NCBI GenBank assembly: GCA_903910005.1
Contig: CAIVXW010000246.1
Coordinates: 1-12,955 of the forward strand
Direction of reading: 5' to 3'
Length of the DNA stretch: 12,955 bases
Source of the DNA: an uncultured Methylococcaceae bacterium
GTDB taxonomy: Bacteria > Pseudomonadota > Gammaproteobacteria > Methylococcales > Methylococcaceae
Positions 1 through 6,486 of this stretch are shown piece after piece. Each line of letters begins with the position of its first letter. The stretch's first letter is position 1. Under the pieces are notes generated by a model. That model had not been told where the DNA came from. It worked only from the letters and a program-made list of their open reading frames with translations, and did not search any database. The translations under genes were made by a program, and so were the position numbers.

Positions 1-194
1 ACATCGCGGTATTTCAGCCCGGTTTCCTCATATAACTCACGGTACATGGCGGCCAGGGGTTTTTCATGGGGTTTGATGCCGCCCTGGGGAAATTGCCAGG
101 AGTCCACACCCAGTCGTTTTGCCCAGAAAACCTGGCCTTCGTCATTGCATAACACGATGCCCACGTTGAGGCGATAACCACAGGCGTCTATCAT
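1..194 (-). CDS. rppH: RNA pyrophosphohydrolase RppH (Nudix), 3' end cut off by window
   Basis: Only the first 64 or so residues lie in the window; the gene runs off the left edge. RppH removes pyrophosphate from the 5' triphosphate end of mRNA and so opens it to RNase E decay in the cytoplasm. The protein starts MIDACGYRLNVGIVL, followed by the RppH-typical WAKRLG and SWQFPQGG segments. It has a full Nudix box at about residues 38-60: GG, an E five residues on, then RELYEETGL, which supplies the metal-binding glutamates. The ATG at 194 matches the usual start of the family, with only a weak AAG ribosome site before it. The gene is divergent from the HAD phosphatase gene, with a 55-bp AT-rich gap. 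The same rppH/HAD-IB pairing is known from Pseudomonas. The identification is firm; only the C-terminal part is unseen. Confidence 0.93.
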   Translation of the reverse strand, partial: MIDACGYRLNVGIVLCNDEGQVFWAKRLGVDSWQFPQGGIKPHEKPLAAMYRELYEETGLKYRD

Positions 195-230
195 GATCTT
201 GGCTTCAGTCCGATTGATGTTTTATTTGTT

Positions 231-236
231 TATAAT
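231..236 (+). promoter_or_regulatory. Perfect -10 box (TATAAT) for the HAD phosphatase gene
   Basis: TATAAT lies 13 bp before the GTG start at 250, inside the 55-bp divergent gap between rppH and the HAD gene. A TG sits two bases too far for a strict extended -10 (TGTTTATAAT). No good -35 box is visible at 16-18 bp. If this box is used, transcription would start near 243, leaving only about 7 nt of leader. This is inference from sequence only. The same AT-rich stretch may also hold the rppH promoter, but I cannot place it. Confidence 0.4.
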
Positions 237-249
237 CTAACCAAATCCC

Positions 250-903
250 GTGAATCTGGCGATATTCGATCTCGATAATACCCTGCTGGCAGGGGATAGC
301 GATTACTTATGGGGACAGTTTCTGGTTGAGCGCGGACTGGTTGACCGTGACCACCATGAAGCCGCCAATGCCCGTTTTTATGAGGACTACTGTCAGGGGA
401 CACTCGATATAGGCGCGTTCCTGGCATTTGCCCTGGCTCCCCTGGCGGCCCATCCCCCGGCAGACCTGTTGCGTTGGCGGGACGACTTCATTGAAGAAGC
501 CATACGGCCCATTCTGCTTGCCAGGGCACACCAACTGATACACGCACACCGGACGCAGGGAGACACCCCCATCATCATCACGGCGACCAACCGTTTCGTC
601 ACCGAACCCATTGCCAGACTGTACGGTATTGAGCATCTGTTGGCAACCACACCCGAGTGGCAGGCAGGGCGTTATACCGGTCGCGTCACGGGGGTGCCCT
701 GTTTTCAGGCGGGTAAAATCACCCACCTGACCGAATGGCTGCAACACCATCCGCACGATCTTGCCGGCAGCCATTTCTACACCGATTCGCACAACGACAT
801 CCCGTTACTGGAACAGGTTGGCTTTCCGGTAGCGGTTGATCCGGATCAAAAACTCCACCACACCGCCCTGCAACGGGGCTGGCCGATCATCAGTCTACGG
901 TAG
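250..903 (+). CDS. HAD-IB family phosphatase (SerB-like)
   Basis: This 217-residue protein has all four HAD motifs. Motif I is FDLDNTLL with nucleophile D7 and acid D9. Motif II is T111 in ITATNRF, motif III is K156, and motif IV is D179-S-H-N-D183. The layout is that of HAD subfamily IB, which includes phosphoserine phosphatase SerB, so it is a cytoplasmic Mg-dependent phosphomonoesterase. The substrate cannot be told from sequence. The C-terminus GWPIISLR and the whole middle resemble the Pseudomonas protein encoded next to rppH, so this is a conserved gammaproteobacterial orthologue and probably not the main SerB. The start is GTG; FDLDNTLL follows four residues later, which leaves little choice. 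No Shine-Dalgarno site precedes it. It is the only plus-strand gene here and converges on the TusA-like gene, 11 bp apart. Confidence 0.88.
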   Translation: MNLAIFDLDNTLLAGDSDYLWGQFLVERGLVDRDHHEAANARFYEDYCQGTLDIGAFLAFALAPLAAHPPADLLRWRDDFIEEAIRPILLARAHQLIHAHRTQGDTPIIITATNRFVTEPIARLYGIEHLLATTPEWQAGRYTGRVTGVPCFQAGKITHLTEWLQHHPHDLAGSHFYTDSHNDIPLLEQVGFPVAVDPDQKLHHTALQRGWPIISLR

Positions 904-914
904 GGGGCGACCTG

Positions 915-1145
915 CTACCCCTTGCGGATAACGAAGTGGTAGATTCCACCGTCCTGTCTTTGTTCCAGCATCTGGTGAGCGGTTTGCTCCACGAAAACGC
1001 CAAAATCCAGCACCGACGCCGGATCGGTGGCCTCAATCCAGAGGGTTTGGCCTGTTTCGAGGCTCTGCAAAGCCTTTTTGAGACGAAGCAGGGGCAACGG
1101 GCAGTTCAAGCCCCGCGCATTTACCGTCAAATCAACCGTCAACAT
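915..1145 (-). CDS. TusA/SirA-family sulfur carrier-like protein
   Basis: This 76-residue protein has the TusA-family signature near the N-terminus: RGLNCPLPLL, with C15 in the CPxP motif. That cysteine carries persulfide sulfur in TusA, which passes sulfur to tRNA 2-thiouridine synthesis; relatives serve sulfur oxidation or other transfers. The length fits the family (about 75-80). The DSRE partners are not nearby, so the exact carrier role is open. The ATG at 1145 is the natural start, with a weak GGTG about 10 nt upstream. It stands alone between a repeat-rich gap (1146-1274) on its upstream side and the convergent HAD gene. I see no clear intrinsic terminator in the 11-bp convergent gap. 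Family assignment is firm; calling it tusA itself would go too far. Confidence 0.85.
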   Translation of the reverse strand: MLTVDLTVNARGLNCPLPLLRLKKALQSLETGQTLWIEATDPASVLDFGVFVEQTAHQMLEQRQDGGIYHFVIRKG

Positions 1146-1175
1146 GATTCAATTCACCAGGAATAGGGTGAGGGG

Positions 1176-1276
1176 TGAATGGCCAGTGGGGCGGCCATCC
1201 TGGCTGCCGGTGAGTGGTGAGTGGCCAGTAAACACTGACCGCCAACTCCCGACCCTGCCCACTGCCCCTGCCCACT
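1176..1276. repeat. Degenerate short direct repeats in the tusA-like/rimI gap
   Basis: The 129-bp gap between the TusA-like gene and rimI is low in complexity. TGAATGGCCAGTGGG (1176-1190) recurs as TGAGTGGCCAGTA (1218-1230). GTGAG/GTGAGTG units recur around 1168-1222. CCCTGCCCACT occurs twice, 2 bp apart (1253-1263 and 1266-1276), with the second copy running into the rimI stop codon. GGCCAGT (1223-1229) and ACTGACC (1234-1240) form a 7-bp hairpin with one G-U pair in minus-strand RNA and a 4-nt loop, but no U-tract follows. No ORF, promoter or target-site duplication is evident. It could be a decayed minisatellite, a dispersed repeat or the 3' end structure of the rimI transcript. Confidence 0.5.
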
Positions 1277-1811
1277 AAAGTATCAAAGCCATCACGATGG
1301 CATCCTCCCGGCCCTGCGTGGCGGGATAATAGCCTTTGCGTAACCCTATTTCATTAAACCCTGCCTGCTGATACAGGCGGATTGCCCGCCGGTTTGAATC
1401 CCTGACTTCCAGAAACACGGTTTCTGCCCGCAATTTACGGGCTTCGGCAATCAGGCGATCCAGCATGTACCGCCCGAACCCTCGTCCCTGATACGGTGTC
1501 GCCACGCACAGGTTGAGCAAATGGCACTCACCGGCCCCGACCGACAGAATGCCGTAGGTTACGACCTGACCGCCTTTTTCACCGATCCACCCGTGATAGC
1601 CAATTTTGAAGCAATCCCTGAAGGTGCCAATTTCCCAGGGATGCTGATAGGCCGTCTGCTCGACCGCCACAACCCGTGTAATGTCAGCCTTACGCAAGGG
1701 TCTGAGCGAAAACTCGGCATGCTCAGCCAGACTGGGGAAATGCCTGCAGTAAAAATCCGTTTCGGCATCGTAGCGCATCCATCGCGTCATGTGTTCAAGA
1801 AACTCGGACAT
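1275..1811 (-). CDS. rimI: Ribosomal protein S18-alanine N-acetyltransferase RimI
   Basis: This is a GNAT-fold acetyltransferase of 178 residues. RimI acetylates the N-terminal alanine of ribosomal protein S18 using acetyl-CoA. The GNAT core starts near residue 34 (FSLRPLRKADI). The family features are AYQHPW, the acetyl-CoA loop VATPYQGRGFGR (about 103-114), FLEVRDSN with the likely catalytic glutamate, and GYYP with the likely catalytic tyrosine. E. coli RimI has 148 residues, so about 30 N-terminal residues are extra. The ATG at 1811 follows the glycosylase stop by 9 nt but has a pyrimidine-rich stretch before it, not a ribosome site. An internal ATG (1790 or 1778) or coupling to the upstream stop is possible. 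It is the last gene of the pssA-leuA-udg-rimI run. Function is well supported; the start is not. Confidence 0.87.
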   Translation of the reverse strand: MSEFLEHMTRWMRYDAETDFYCRHFPSLAEHAEFSLRPLRKADITRVVAVEQTAYQHPWEIGTFRDCFKIGYHGWIGEKGGQVVTYGILSVGAGECHLLNLCVATPYQGRGFGRYMLDRLIAEARKLRAETVFLEVRDSNRRAIRLYQQAGFNEIGLRKGYYPATQGREDAIVMALIL

Positions 1812-1820
1812 GGGGAGGAC

Positions 1821-2492
1821 TCACGTGACGATTTGATTTTTCGGCGTGCGATAAATTTTCAACGCCAGTTTCAGATCATCCCAGGCCTTGCGTTTTTCCA
1901 GTGGGGCACGCAACAGATAGGCTGGATGATAGGTAACGATCAGGGGAACTCCCCGATACTCATGCACCGTCCCGCGCAGTTTGCCGATGGCGACGGTGGT
2001 CTGAAGCAGATTCTGGGCGGCCACCCGCCCGACGGCCAGGATTATCGCGGGTTGAATCAGACCAATTTGCTGATGCAGATAGCCTTCACAGGCGCGTGCT
2101 TCCTCCGGTGACGGATCGCGGTTGTCCGGTGGTCGGCATTTGAGAATGTTGGCGATATAAACCCCGGAACGGCTCAGGCCCAGAGCCCGGATCATTTCAT
2201 TCAGCAACTGACCGGCCCGGCCTACGAAGGGTTCGCCCTGCAGGTCTTCCTGTTCACCGGGAGCCTCGCCGATGATGAGCCAGTCGGCTTCACGACTGCC
2301 GGTTCCGAAAACCGTTTGGGTTCGACCGGCATGCAGGGGGCAGCGATTGCACTCACGCACCCGCGCTTCCAGGGCATCCCATGGCGATTCAACCGGCCCG
2401 GGTTCGCTGGCAAGGCCGGGCAGGGGGCGGCGCAATATCCAGTTCGGGATGCCCATCACCTCAAGCAGTGCCTGGCGTTCGGCGTCAGTCAT
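1821..2492 (-). CDS. udg: Family 4 uracil-DNA glycosylase with 4Fe-4S cluster
   Basis: This 223-residue enzyme removes uracil from DNA, the first step of base-excision repair. It shows the family-4 motifs: GEAPGEQED at about 75-83, followed by FVGRAGQLLNEMI, and the later YHPAYLLR with H199. Four cysteines at C48, C51, C119 and C135 follow the CX2C...CX15C spacing that holds the iron-sulfur cluster in this family. The N-terminus contains IPNWILRRP; similar segments are common before the catalytic domain in gammaproteobacterial members. The ATG at 2492 lies 24 bp after the leuA stop with only a weak GGGT before it, so it probably depends on leuA translation. rimI follows 9 nt later; udg and rimI are often neighbours. 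It differs from family-1 Ung, which lacks these cysteines. Confidence 0.9.
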   Translation of the reverse strand: MTDAERQALLEVMGIPNWILRRPLPGLASEPGPVESPWDALEARVRECNRCPLHAGRTQTVFGTGSREADWLIIGEAPGEQEDLQGEPFVGRAGQLLNEMIRALGLSRSGVYIANILKCRPPDNRDPSPEEARACEGYLHQQIGLIQPAIILAVGRVAAQNLLQTTVAIGKLRGTVHEYRGVPLIVTYHPAYLLRAPLEKRKAWDDLKLALKIYRTPKNQIVT

Positions 2493-2516
2493 ACCCGAAT
2501 AGCGGCCGTCTGGCGG

Positions 2517-4064
2517 TCAGACATCACCCGAAACCTGCGGGTGCATGCGTTGGCGGGGCGTCAGCAATTTGTTGACGGCGTTGATGTAGGCCTTGGCCGA
2601 AGCAATCACGATGTCGGTATCCGCACCCTGGCCATTGACGATACGTCCGGCCCTTTCCAGTCGCACCGTTACCTCGCCCTGGGCGTCGGTACCGGTGGTG
2701 ATGTTGTTGACCGAATAGAGTTGCAGGGTGGACTGGGTGTTGACGATGGATTCAATGGCCTTGAAACTGGCATCGACTGCCCCGCTTCCGTCGGCTTCGC
2801 CTTTGGTTTCGTCCTGATCCAGCCGAAGCGTGACCCGGGCATGGGGGGTTTCGCCGGTTTCCGAACAAACCTGGAGTGCGATGAGTCGCACGACTTCGTC
2901 GTCTGCCACACTGGCGGCTTCAGTGACCAGAGCCTGCAGATCTTCATCAAAAATCTGGTGTTTTTTATCAGCCAGTTCCTTGAAGCGTTGAAAGGCCTGG
3001 TTGAGTTCCTGTTCGGATGCCAGCTCAATCCCCAGTTCCTGCATGCGGGTTTTGAAGGCATTGCGGCCGGAATGCTTGCCCAGCACCATGCGGTTGGCCA
3101 CCCAGCCGACCTCCTCGGCACTCATGATCTCGTAGGTTTCCCGGCTCTTGAGTACGCCATCCTGGTGAATGCCGGATTCGTGGGCAAAGGCATTGGCCCC
3201 GACAATGGCCTTGTTGGGTTGCACCGGAAAACCGGTAATGTTGGATACCAGTCGGGACGTGGCGACGATTTCGCGGGTATCAATGTCGACGTGGCAGGGG
3301 AAGACATCCTTGCGGGTTTTGACGGCCATGACGATTTCCTCCAGGGCGGCATTGCCGGCCCGTTCTCCCAGACCGTTGATGGTGCATTCCACCTGGCGGG
3401 CTCCGTTCAGTACGGCTGACAGCGAGTTGGCCACCGCCAATCCGAGATCGTTATGGCAATGCACCGAAAAAATCGCCTTGTCCGAATTGGGAATGCGCTC
3501 CCGCAACCGCCGGATCATGCCGCCGAACTGATCCGGCAGGCTGTAGCCGACGGTATCCGGAATGTTGAGGGTACCGGCACCGGCCTCAATAACGGCTTCA
3601 AGGATGCGGCAGAGGAAATCCTCTTCCGAACGGCCGGCGTCCTCCGGCGAAAACTCCACGTCATCCGTGTACTGGCGGGCTTTTTTGACAGCCCGCACCG
3701 CGTGTTCGATGACCTGATCCGGTTCCATCCGCAGTTTGCGCTGCATGTGTATGGGAGAGGTTGCGATGAAGGTATGAATCCGGCAACGACTGGCGTCCCT
3801 GAGGGCCAGTCCGGCCTTTTCAATATCGGCATCGAGGGCACGGGCCAGGCCGCATACCACGCTGTCGCGCACCACCCGGGCCACTGCATTGACTGATTCA
3901 AAATCACCCGGACTGGCCGCCGGAAAGCCGGCTTCAATCACGTCGACCCGCAGACGCTCAAGGGCCCTGGCAATGCGAACCTTCTCGTCCCGGTTCATGG
4001 AGGCACCGGGGCTTTGTTCGCCATCGCGCAGTGTTGTGTCAAAAATGATCAGTTTGTTGCTCAT
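2517..4064 (-). CDS. leuA: 2-isopropylmalate synthase LeuA
   Basis: LeuA condenses acetyl-CoA with 2-oxoisovalerate, the first committed step to leucine. The 515-residue protein has an N-terminal TIM-barrel with FDTTLRDGEQSPGASM (8-23, metal ligand D9), HCHNDLGLA (202-210, metal ligands H202 and H204), GLGERAGN (231-238) and HESGIHQDGV (295-304). A C-terminal LeuA dimer domain (about 390-515) normally binds leucine for feedback inhibition. I chose the ATG at 4064 because MSNKLIIFDTTLRDGEQ matches the family start and AAGAG lies 8 nt upstream; a GTG three codons earlier (4073) is open but less likely. It starts 12 bp after pssA stops and is followed by udg. Its substrate comes from the ilv genes just upstream, so the whole block makes valine, isoleucine and leucine precursors. 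Confidence 0.96.
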   Translation of the reverse strand: MSNKLIIFDTTLRDGEQSPGASMNRDEKVRIARALERLRVDVIEAGFPAASPGDFESVNAVARVVRDSVVCGLARALDADIEKAGLALRDASRCRIHTFIATSPIHMQRKLRMEPDQVIEHAVRAVKKARQYTDDVEFSPEDAGRSEEDFLCRILEAVIEAGAGTLNIPDTVGYSLPDQFGGMIRRLRERIPNSDKAIFSVHCHNDLGLAVANSLSAVLNGARQVECTINGLGERAGNAALEEIVMAVKTRKDVFPCHVDIDTREIVATSRLVSNITGFPVQPNKAIVGANAFAHESGIHQDGVLKSRETYEIMSAEEVGWVANRMVLGKHSGRNAFKTRMQELGIELASEQELNQAFQRFKELADKKHQIFDEDLQALVTEAASVADDEVVRLIALQVCSETGETPHARVTLRLDQDETKGEADGSGAVDASFKAIESIVNTQSTLQLYSVNNITTGTDAQGEVTVRLERAGRIVNGQGADTDIVIASAKAYINAVNKLLTPRQRMHPQVSGDV

Positions 4065-4076
4065 GGCTATCACTCT

Positions 4077-4826
4077 TTATACCTTGCGTTCGTGTCTGAC
4101 CTGGCTGAGTCGCTTCAGGGTGAGAACCGGGCCGGAAATGGCATACCCGGTAAACAGGGTGAACAGAACCAGTGGTGGATTGATGAAGACCGCAGCAAAG
4201 GCCAGCATGACCACAATGGCCCGCATGAACGGCACCCGTCCGCGGAAGTCGATATTTTTGAAACTGTGGTAGCGAAAATTGCTGACCATGAGCAGGCCGG
4301 TCAGCAGGGTCAAACCCAGGGTGACCGAGCGCAGGGTCTGGCTGGCAGCAAAGCCGTGGGATTCCACAAACCAGACGAAACCGGCCAGGATGGCCGCCGC
4401 CGCCGGACTGGGCAGTCCCTGAAAATAACGCTTGTCGGCAGTATCGATCTGGGTGTTGAAACGGGCCAGTCGCAGTGCGGCACCCGCAGTATGTACAAAA
4501 GCCACGACCCAGCCAATTTTACCCATCCCGGACAGATACCAGATATACACCATCAGGGCGGGAGCCGCACCAAAGGAGATCAGGTCGGCCATGCTGTCAT
4601 ACTCGCCACCAAAGGCACTTTCAGTGTGGGTGAGCCGTGCCACCCGCCCGTCCAGCCCGTCCAGGATCATGGCAATGAAAATCGAGATGGCGGCCCACTC
4701 GAAATTCTGGTTGAACGCCAGGGTGATGGCATAGAAACCGGCGAACAAGGCACCCGTGGTAAACAGGTTGGGTAGCAGGTAAATACCCCTGCGCTGGTGG
4801 TTCCGGGGAGAGAATCGTTCTTCCAT
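4077..4826 (-). CDS. pssA: Phosphatidylserine synthase PssA (CDP-alcohol phosphotransferase)
   Basis: The enzyme joins CDP-diacylglycerol and serine to make phosphatidylserine, the precursor of phosphatidylethanolamine, in the inner membrane. The 249-residue protein carries the full CDP-alcohol phosphotransferase signature at 59-81: D59-G60, A63-R64, G73, D77 and D81. The PssA-typical RYFQGLPSP follows at about 133-141. Several hydrophobic membrane segments are visible (about 22-56, 85-115, 140-160, 166-182 and 200-230). The ATG at 4826 has AAGGG 7 nt before it and matches the family start; a TTG at 4889 would add 21 residues that look like the terminator hairpin translated, so I rejected it. 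pssA sits between ilvC and leuA, an order known in several Gammaproteobacteria. A strong hairpin lies 24 bp before its start. Confidence 0.93.
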   Translation of the reverse strand: MEERFSPRNHQRRGIYLLPNLFTTGALFAGFYAITLAFNQNFEWAAISIFIAMILDGLDGRVARLTHTESAFGGEYDSMADLISFGAAPALMVYIWYLSGMGKIGWVVAFVHTAGAALRLARFNTQIDTADKRYFQGLPSPAAAAILAGFVWFVESHGFAASQTLRSVTLGLTLLTGLLMVSNFRYHSFKNIDFRGRVPFMRAIVVMLAFAAVFINPPLVLFTLFTGYAISGPVLTLKRLSQVRHERKV

Positions 4827-4838
4827 AAGCCTGCCCTT

Positions 4839-4874
4839 AAAATGGAGAAAGGCGAACCGGTTGTCCGGTTCGCC
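4839..4874 (-). terminator. Probable Rho-independent terminator or attenuator between ilvC and pssA
   Basis: GGCGAACCGG (4851-4860), TTGT, CCGGTTCGCC (4865-4874) form a perfect 10-bp stem with a 4-nt loop. In minus-strand RNA the stem is followed by UUUCUCCAUUUU, an interrupted U-rich tail. It lies 38 bp after the ilvC stop and 24 bp before the pssA start. That leaves no room for a separate promoter downstream of it, so pssA-leuA must be reached by read-through or from a promoter inside the hairpin region or ilvC. Confidence 0.62.
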
Positions 4875-4912
4875 CTGACTGGAGGTCAATCCGGTGAAGT
4901 GCCGGGCCGGAA

Positions 4913-5929
4913 TCAGTTTTTGCTTTTGTCGACCAGTTTGTTGGCCTTGATCCAGGGCATCATGTCGCGCAATTTCTGTCCGACGATTTCAATCGGGTGT
5001 TCGCGGCCCAGACGACGTTTGGCCTTGAGGGTGGCGGCACCGGCCTGATTCTCCAGAATGAATTCACGGGCAAATTCGCCGCGCTGGATTTCACCCAGAA
5101 TTTTCTTCATTTCGCGCTTGGTCTCATCGGTGATGATGCGCGGTCCGCGGGTCAGGTCGCCGTATTCCGCCGTGTTGGAAATGGAGTAGCGCATGTTGGC
5201 AATGCCGCCTTCGTACATCAGGTCAACAATCAGTTTGAGTTCGTGCAGACACTCAAAATAAGCCATTTCCGGTGCATAACCGGCTTCGACCAGGGTCTCA
5301 AAACCGGCCTGTACCAGAGCGGTGGCACCGCCACACAATACCGCCTGTTCACCGAACAGATCGGTTTCGGTTTCCTCGCGGAAGGTGGTTTCAATGATGC
5401 CGGCCCGTCCGCCGCCATTGGCGGAGGCATAGGACAGGGCAATGTCCTTGGCCTTGCCGGTGGCGTCCTGGTAGATGGCGATGAGTGACGGCACGCCGCC
5501 GCCCTGGGTGTAGGTGGAGCGCACCAGATGCCCCGGCCCCTTGGGCGCGATCATGATGACATCCAGATCCGCCCGGGGCTGGATTTGCTCAAAATGAATG
5601 TTGAAACCGTGGGCAAACGCCAGGGCCGCCCCCTGACGGATGTGGGGTTCGATCTGGTCGGCATACAATCGGGCCTGATGTTCATCCGGGGCCAGCACCA
5701 TCACCACGTCAGCACCTGCTACGGCAGCGGCCATGTCCAGCACCTTGAGTCCTGCCGCTTCGGCCTTGGCCGCCGAAGCCGAACCCGGACGCAGGGCTAC
5801 GGTGACGGAAACACCTGAATCCTTCAGGTTGTTGGCATGGGCATGTCCCTGTGAGCCATAGCCAATGATGGTGACCTGCTTGCCCTTGATGACGGAAAGG
5901 TCGGCATCTTTATCGTAATAAACCTGCAT
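4913..5929 (-). CDS. ilvC: Ketol-acid reductoisomerase (class I, NADPH) IlvC
   Basis: IlvC isomerises and reduces acetolactate or acetohydroxybutyrate to the dihydroxy acids of valine and isoleucine synthesis. The 338-residue length is that of class I enzymes such as the Pseudomonas one. The Rossmann motif GYGSQG is at 23-28, and the loop after the second strand, ALRPGSAS (45-52), carries the Arg and Ser usual for NADPH. The Mg ligands D190, E194, E226 and E230 are all present, as is the PKGPGHLVR segment (129-137). The ATG at 5929 has GGAGA 9 nt upstream; a TTG at 5956 is in frame but unlikely. The gene is third in the ilvB-ilvN-ilvC operon, 62 bp after ilvN, and is followed by a terminator-like hairpin. 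Confidence 0.97.
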   Translation of the reverse strand: MQVYYDKDADLSVIKGKQVTIIGYGSQGHAHANNLKDSGVSVTVALRPGSASAAKAEAAGLKVLDMAAAVAGADVVMVLAPDEHQARLYADQIEPHIRQGAALAFAHGFNIHFEQIQPRADLDVIMIAPKGPGHLVRSTYTQGGGVPSLIAIYQDATGKAKDIALSYASANGGGRAGIIETTFREETETDLFGEQAVLCGGATALVQAGFETLVEAGYAPEMAYFECLHELKLIVDLMYEGGIANMRYSISNTAEYGDLTRGPRIITDETKREMKKILGEIQRGEFAREFILENQAGAATLKAKRRLGREHPIEIVGQKLRDMMPWIKANKLVDKSKN

Positions 5930-5963
5930 GGTGCGAGTTCTCCAGTGATTTTGCAAAGTGAAT

Positions 5964-6008
5964 AAAAAAAGGGGGATTCGGTGGCCGCCGCTCAGAGGGT
6001 CAAACCCC
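5964..6008 (-). terminator. Weak terminator-like element between ilvN and ilvC
   Basis: In minus-strand RNA, GGGGUU (6008-6003, the end of ilvN) can pair with AAUCCCC (5978-5971) with one bulged base and a loop of about 24 nt. Seven U residues follow at 5970-5964. The U-run directly after a C-run is clear to see, but the helix is weak. It may cause some polarity between ilvN and ilvC, or it may mean nothing. Confidence 0.27.
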
Positions 6009-6486
6009 GTTCGCCGCGCATGACCCCGGTGACACCGGAGCGAACCACCTCGATGATGGAACCTGATTCGAGACTGCCCAGAAAGGCATCCAGTTTGGAT
6101 TTTTCCCCGGTAACCTCAATGACGAACGTGGTGGGGGATACATCAATGGTGCGGCCTCTGAAAATGTCGACCAGACGCATGACCTCCTGACGGGCCGCAT
6201 TGTCCACCGATAATACCTTGACCAGCATCAGTTCACGCTGAATATGTTCATGGGCGGTAATATCAATGAGCTTGACGACGTCAATCAGTTTGTTGAGCTG
6301 TTTGGTTATTTGCTCAATGACTTCATCACTGCCCAGCGTGACCAGGGTCATGCGTGACAGGGATTCGTCCTGGGTAGGGGCCACCGTCAGCGATTCGATG
6401 TTGTAGCCCCGGGCGGAAAACAGCCCGGCAACCCGCGACAGGGCTCCGGATTCATTTTCGATAAGAATGGAGATAATGTGACGCAT
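5992..6486 (-). CDS. ilvN: Acetolactate synthase small (regulatory) subunit
   Basis: This is the regulatory subunit that activates the large subunit and carries valine feedback inhibition. The 164-residue protein begins MRHIISILIENESGALSRVA, very close to E. coli IlvH. It has an N-terminal ACT domain (about 4-78) and a C-terminal ALS small-subunit domain (about 85-160). Residues N11, G14 and N29, at positions linked to valine binding in E. coli IlvH, are all present, so I infer that the enzyme is valine-sensitive. Its ATG overlaps the ilvB stop codon by one base (TGATG), so translation is probably coupled and the two subunits are made together. ilvC follows after 62 bp. The name ilvH would be equally fair. 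Confidence 0.95.
   Translation of the reverse strand: MRHIISILIENESGALSRVAGLFSARGYNIESLTVAPTQDESLSRMTLVTLGSDEVIEQITKQLNKLIDVVKLIDITAHEHIQRELMLVKVLSVDNAARQEVMRLVDIFRGRTIDVSPTTFVIEVTGEKSKLDAFLGSLESGSIIEVVRSGVTGVMRGERGLTL

Noticed and set aside
896..926. Possible bidirectional terminator between the HAD and TusA-like genes
   Set aside because: GGTAG and CTACC can pair with an 11-nt loop, but the stem is only 5 bp and neither side has a U-tract.
2316..3419. A 367-codon open frame on the plus strand, antisense to udg and leuA
   Set aside because: It covers two conserved genes and its composition (G, D, F, H rich, no motifs) fits a shadow frame. No ribosome site or promoter supports it.
4827..4889. 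TTG start for pssA at 4889
   Set aside because: The added residues come from the terminator hairpin, and the ATG at 4826 has a good ribosome site and family match.
5930..5956. TTG start for ilvC at 5956
   Set aside because: Class I enzymes of 338 residues start at the internal ATG (5929), which has GGAGA at the right distance.
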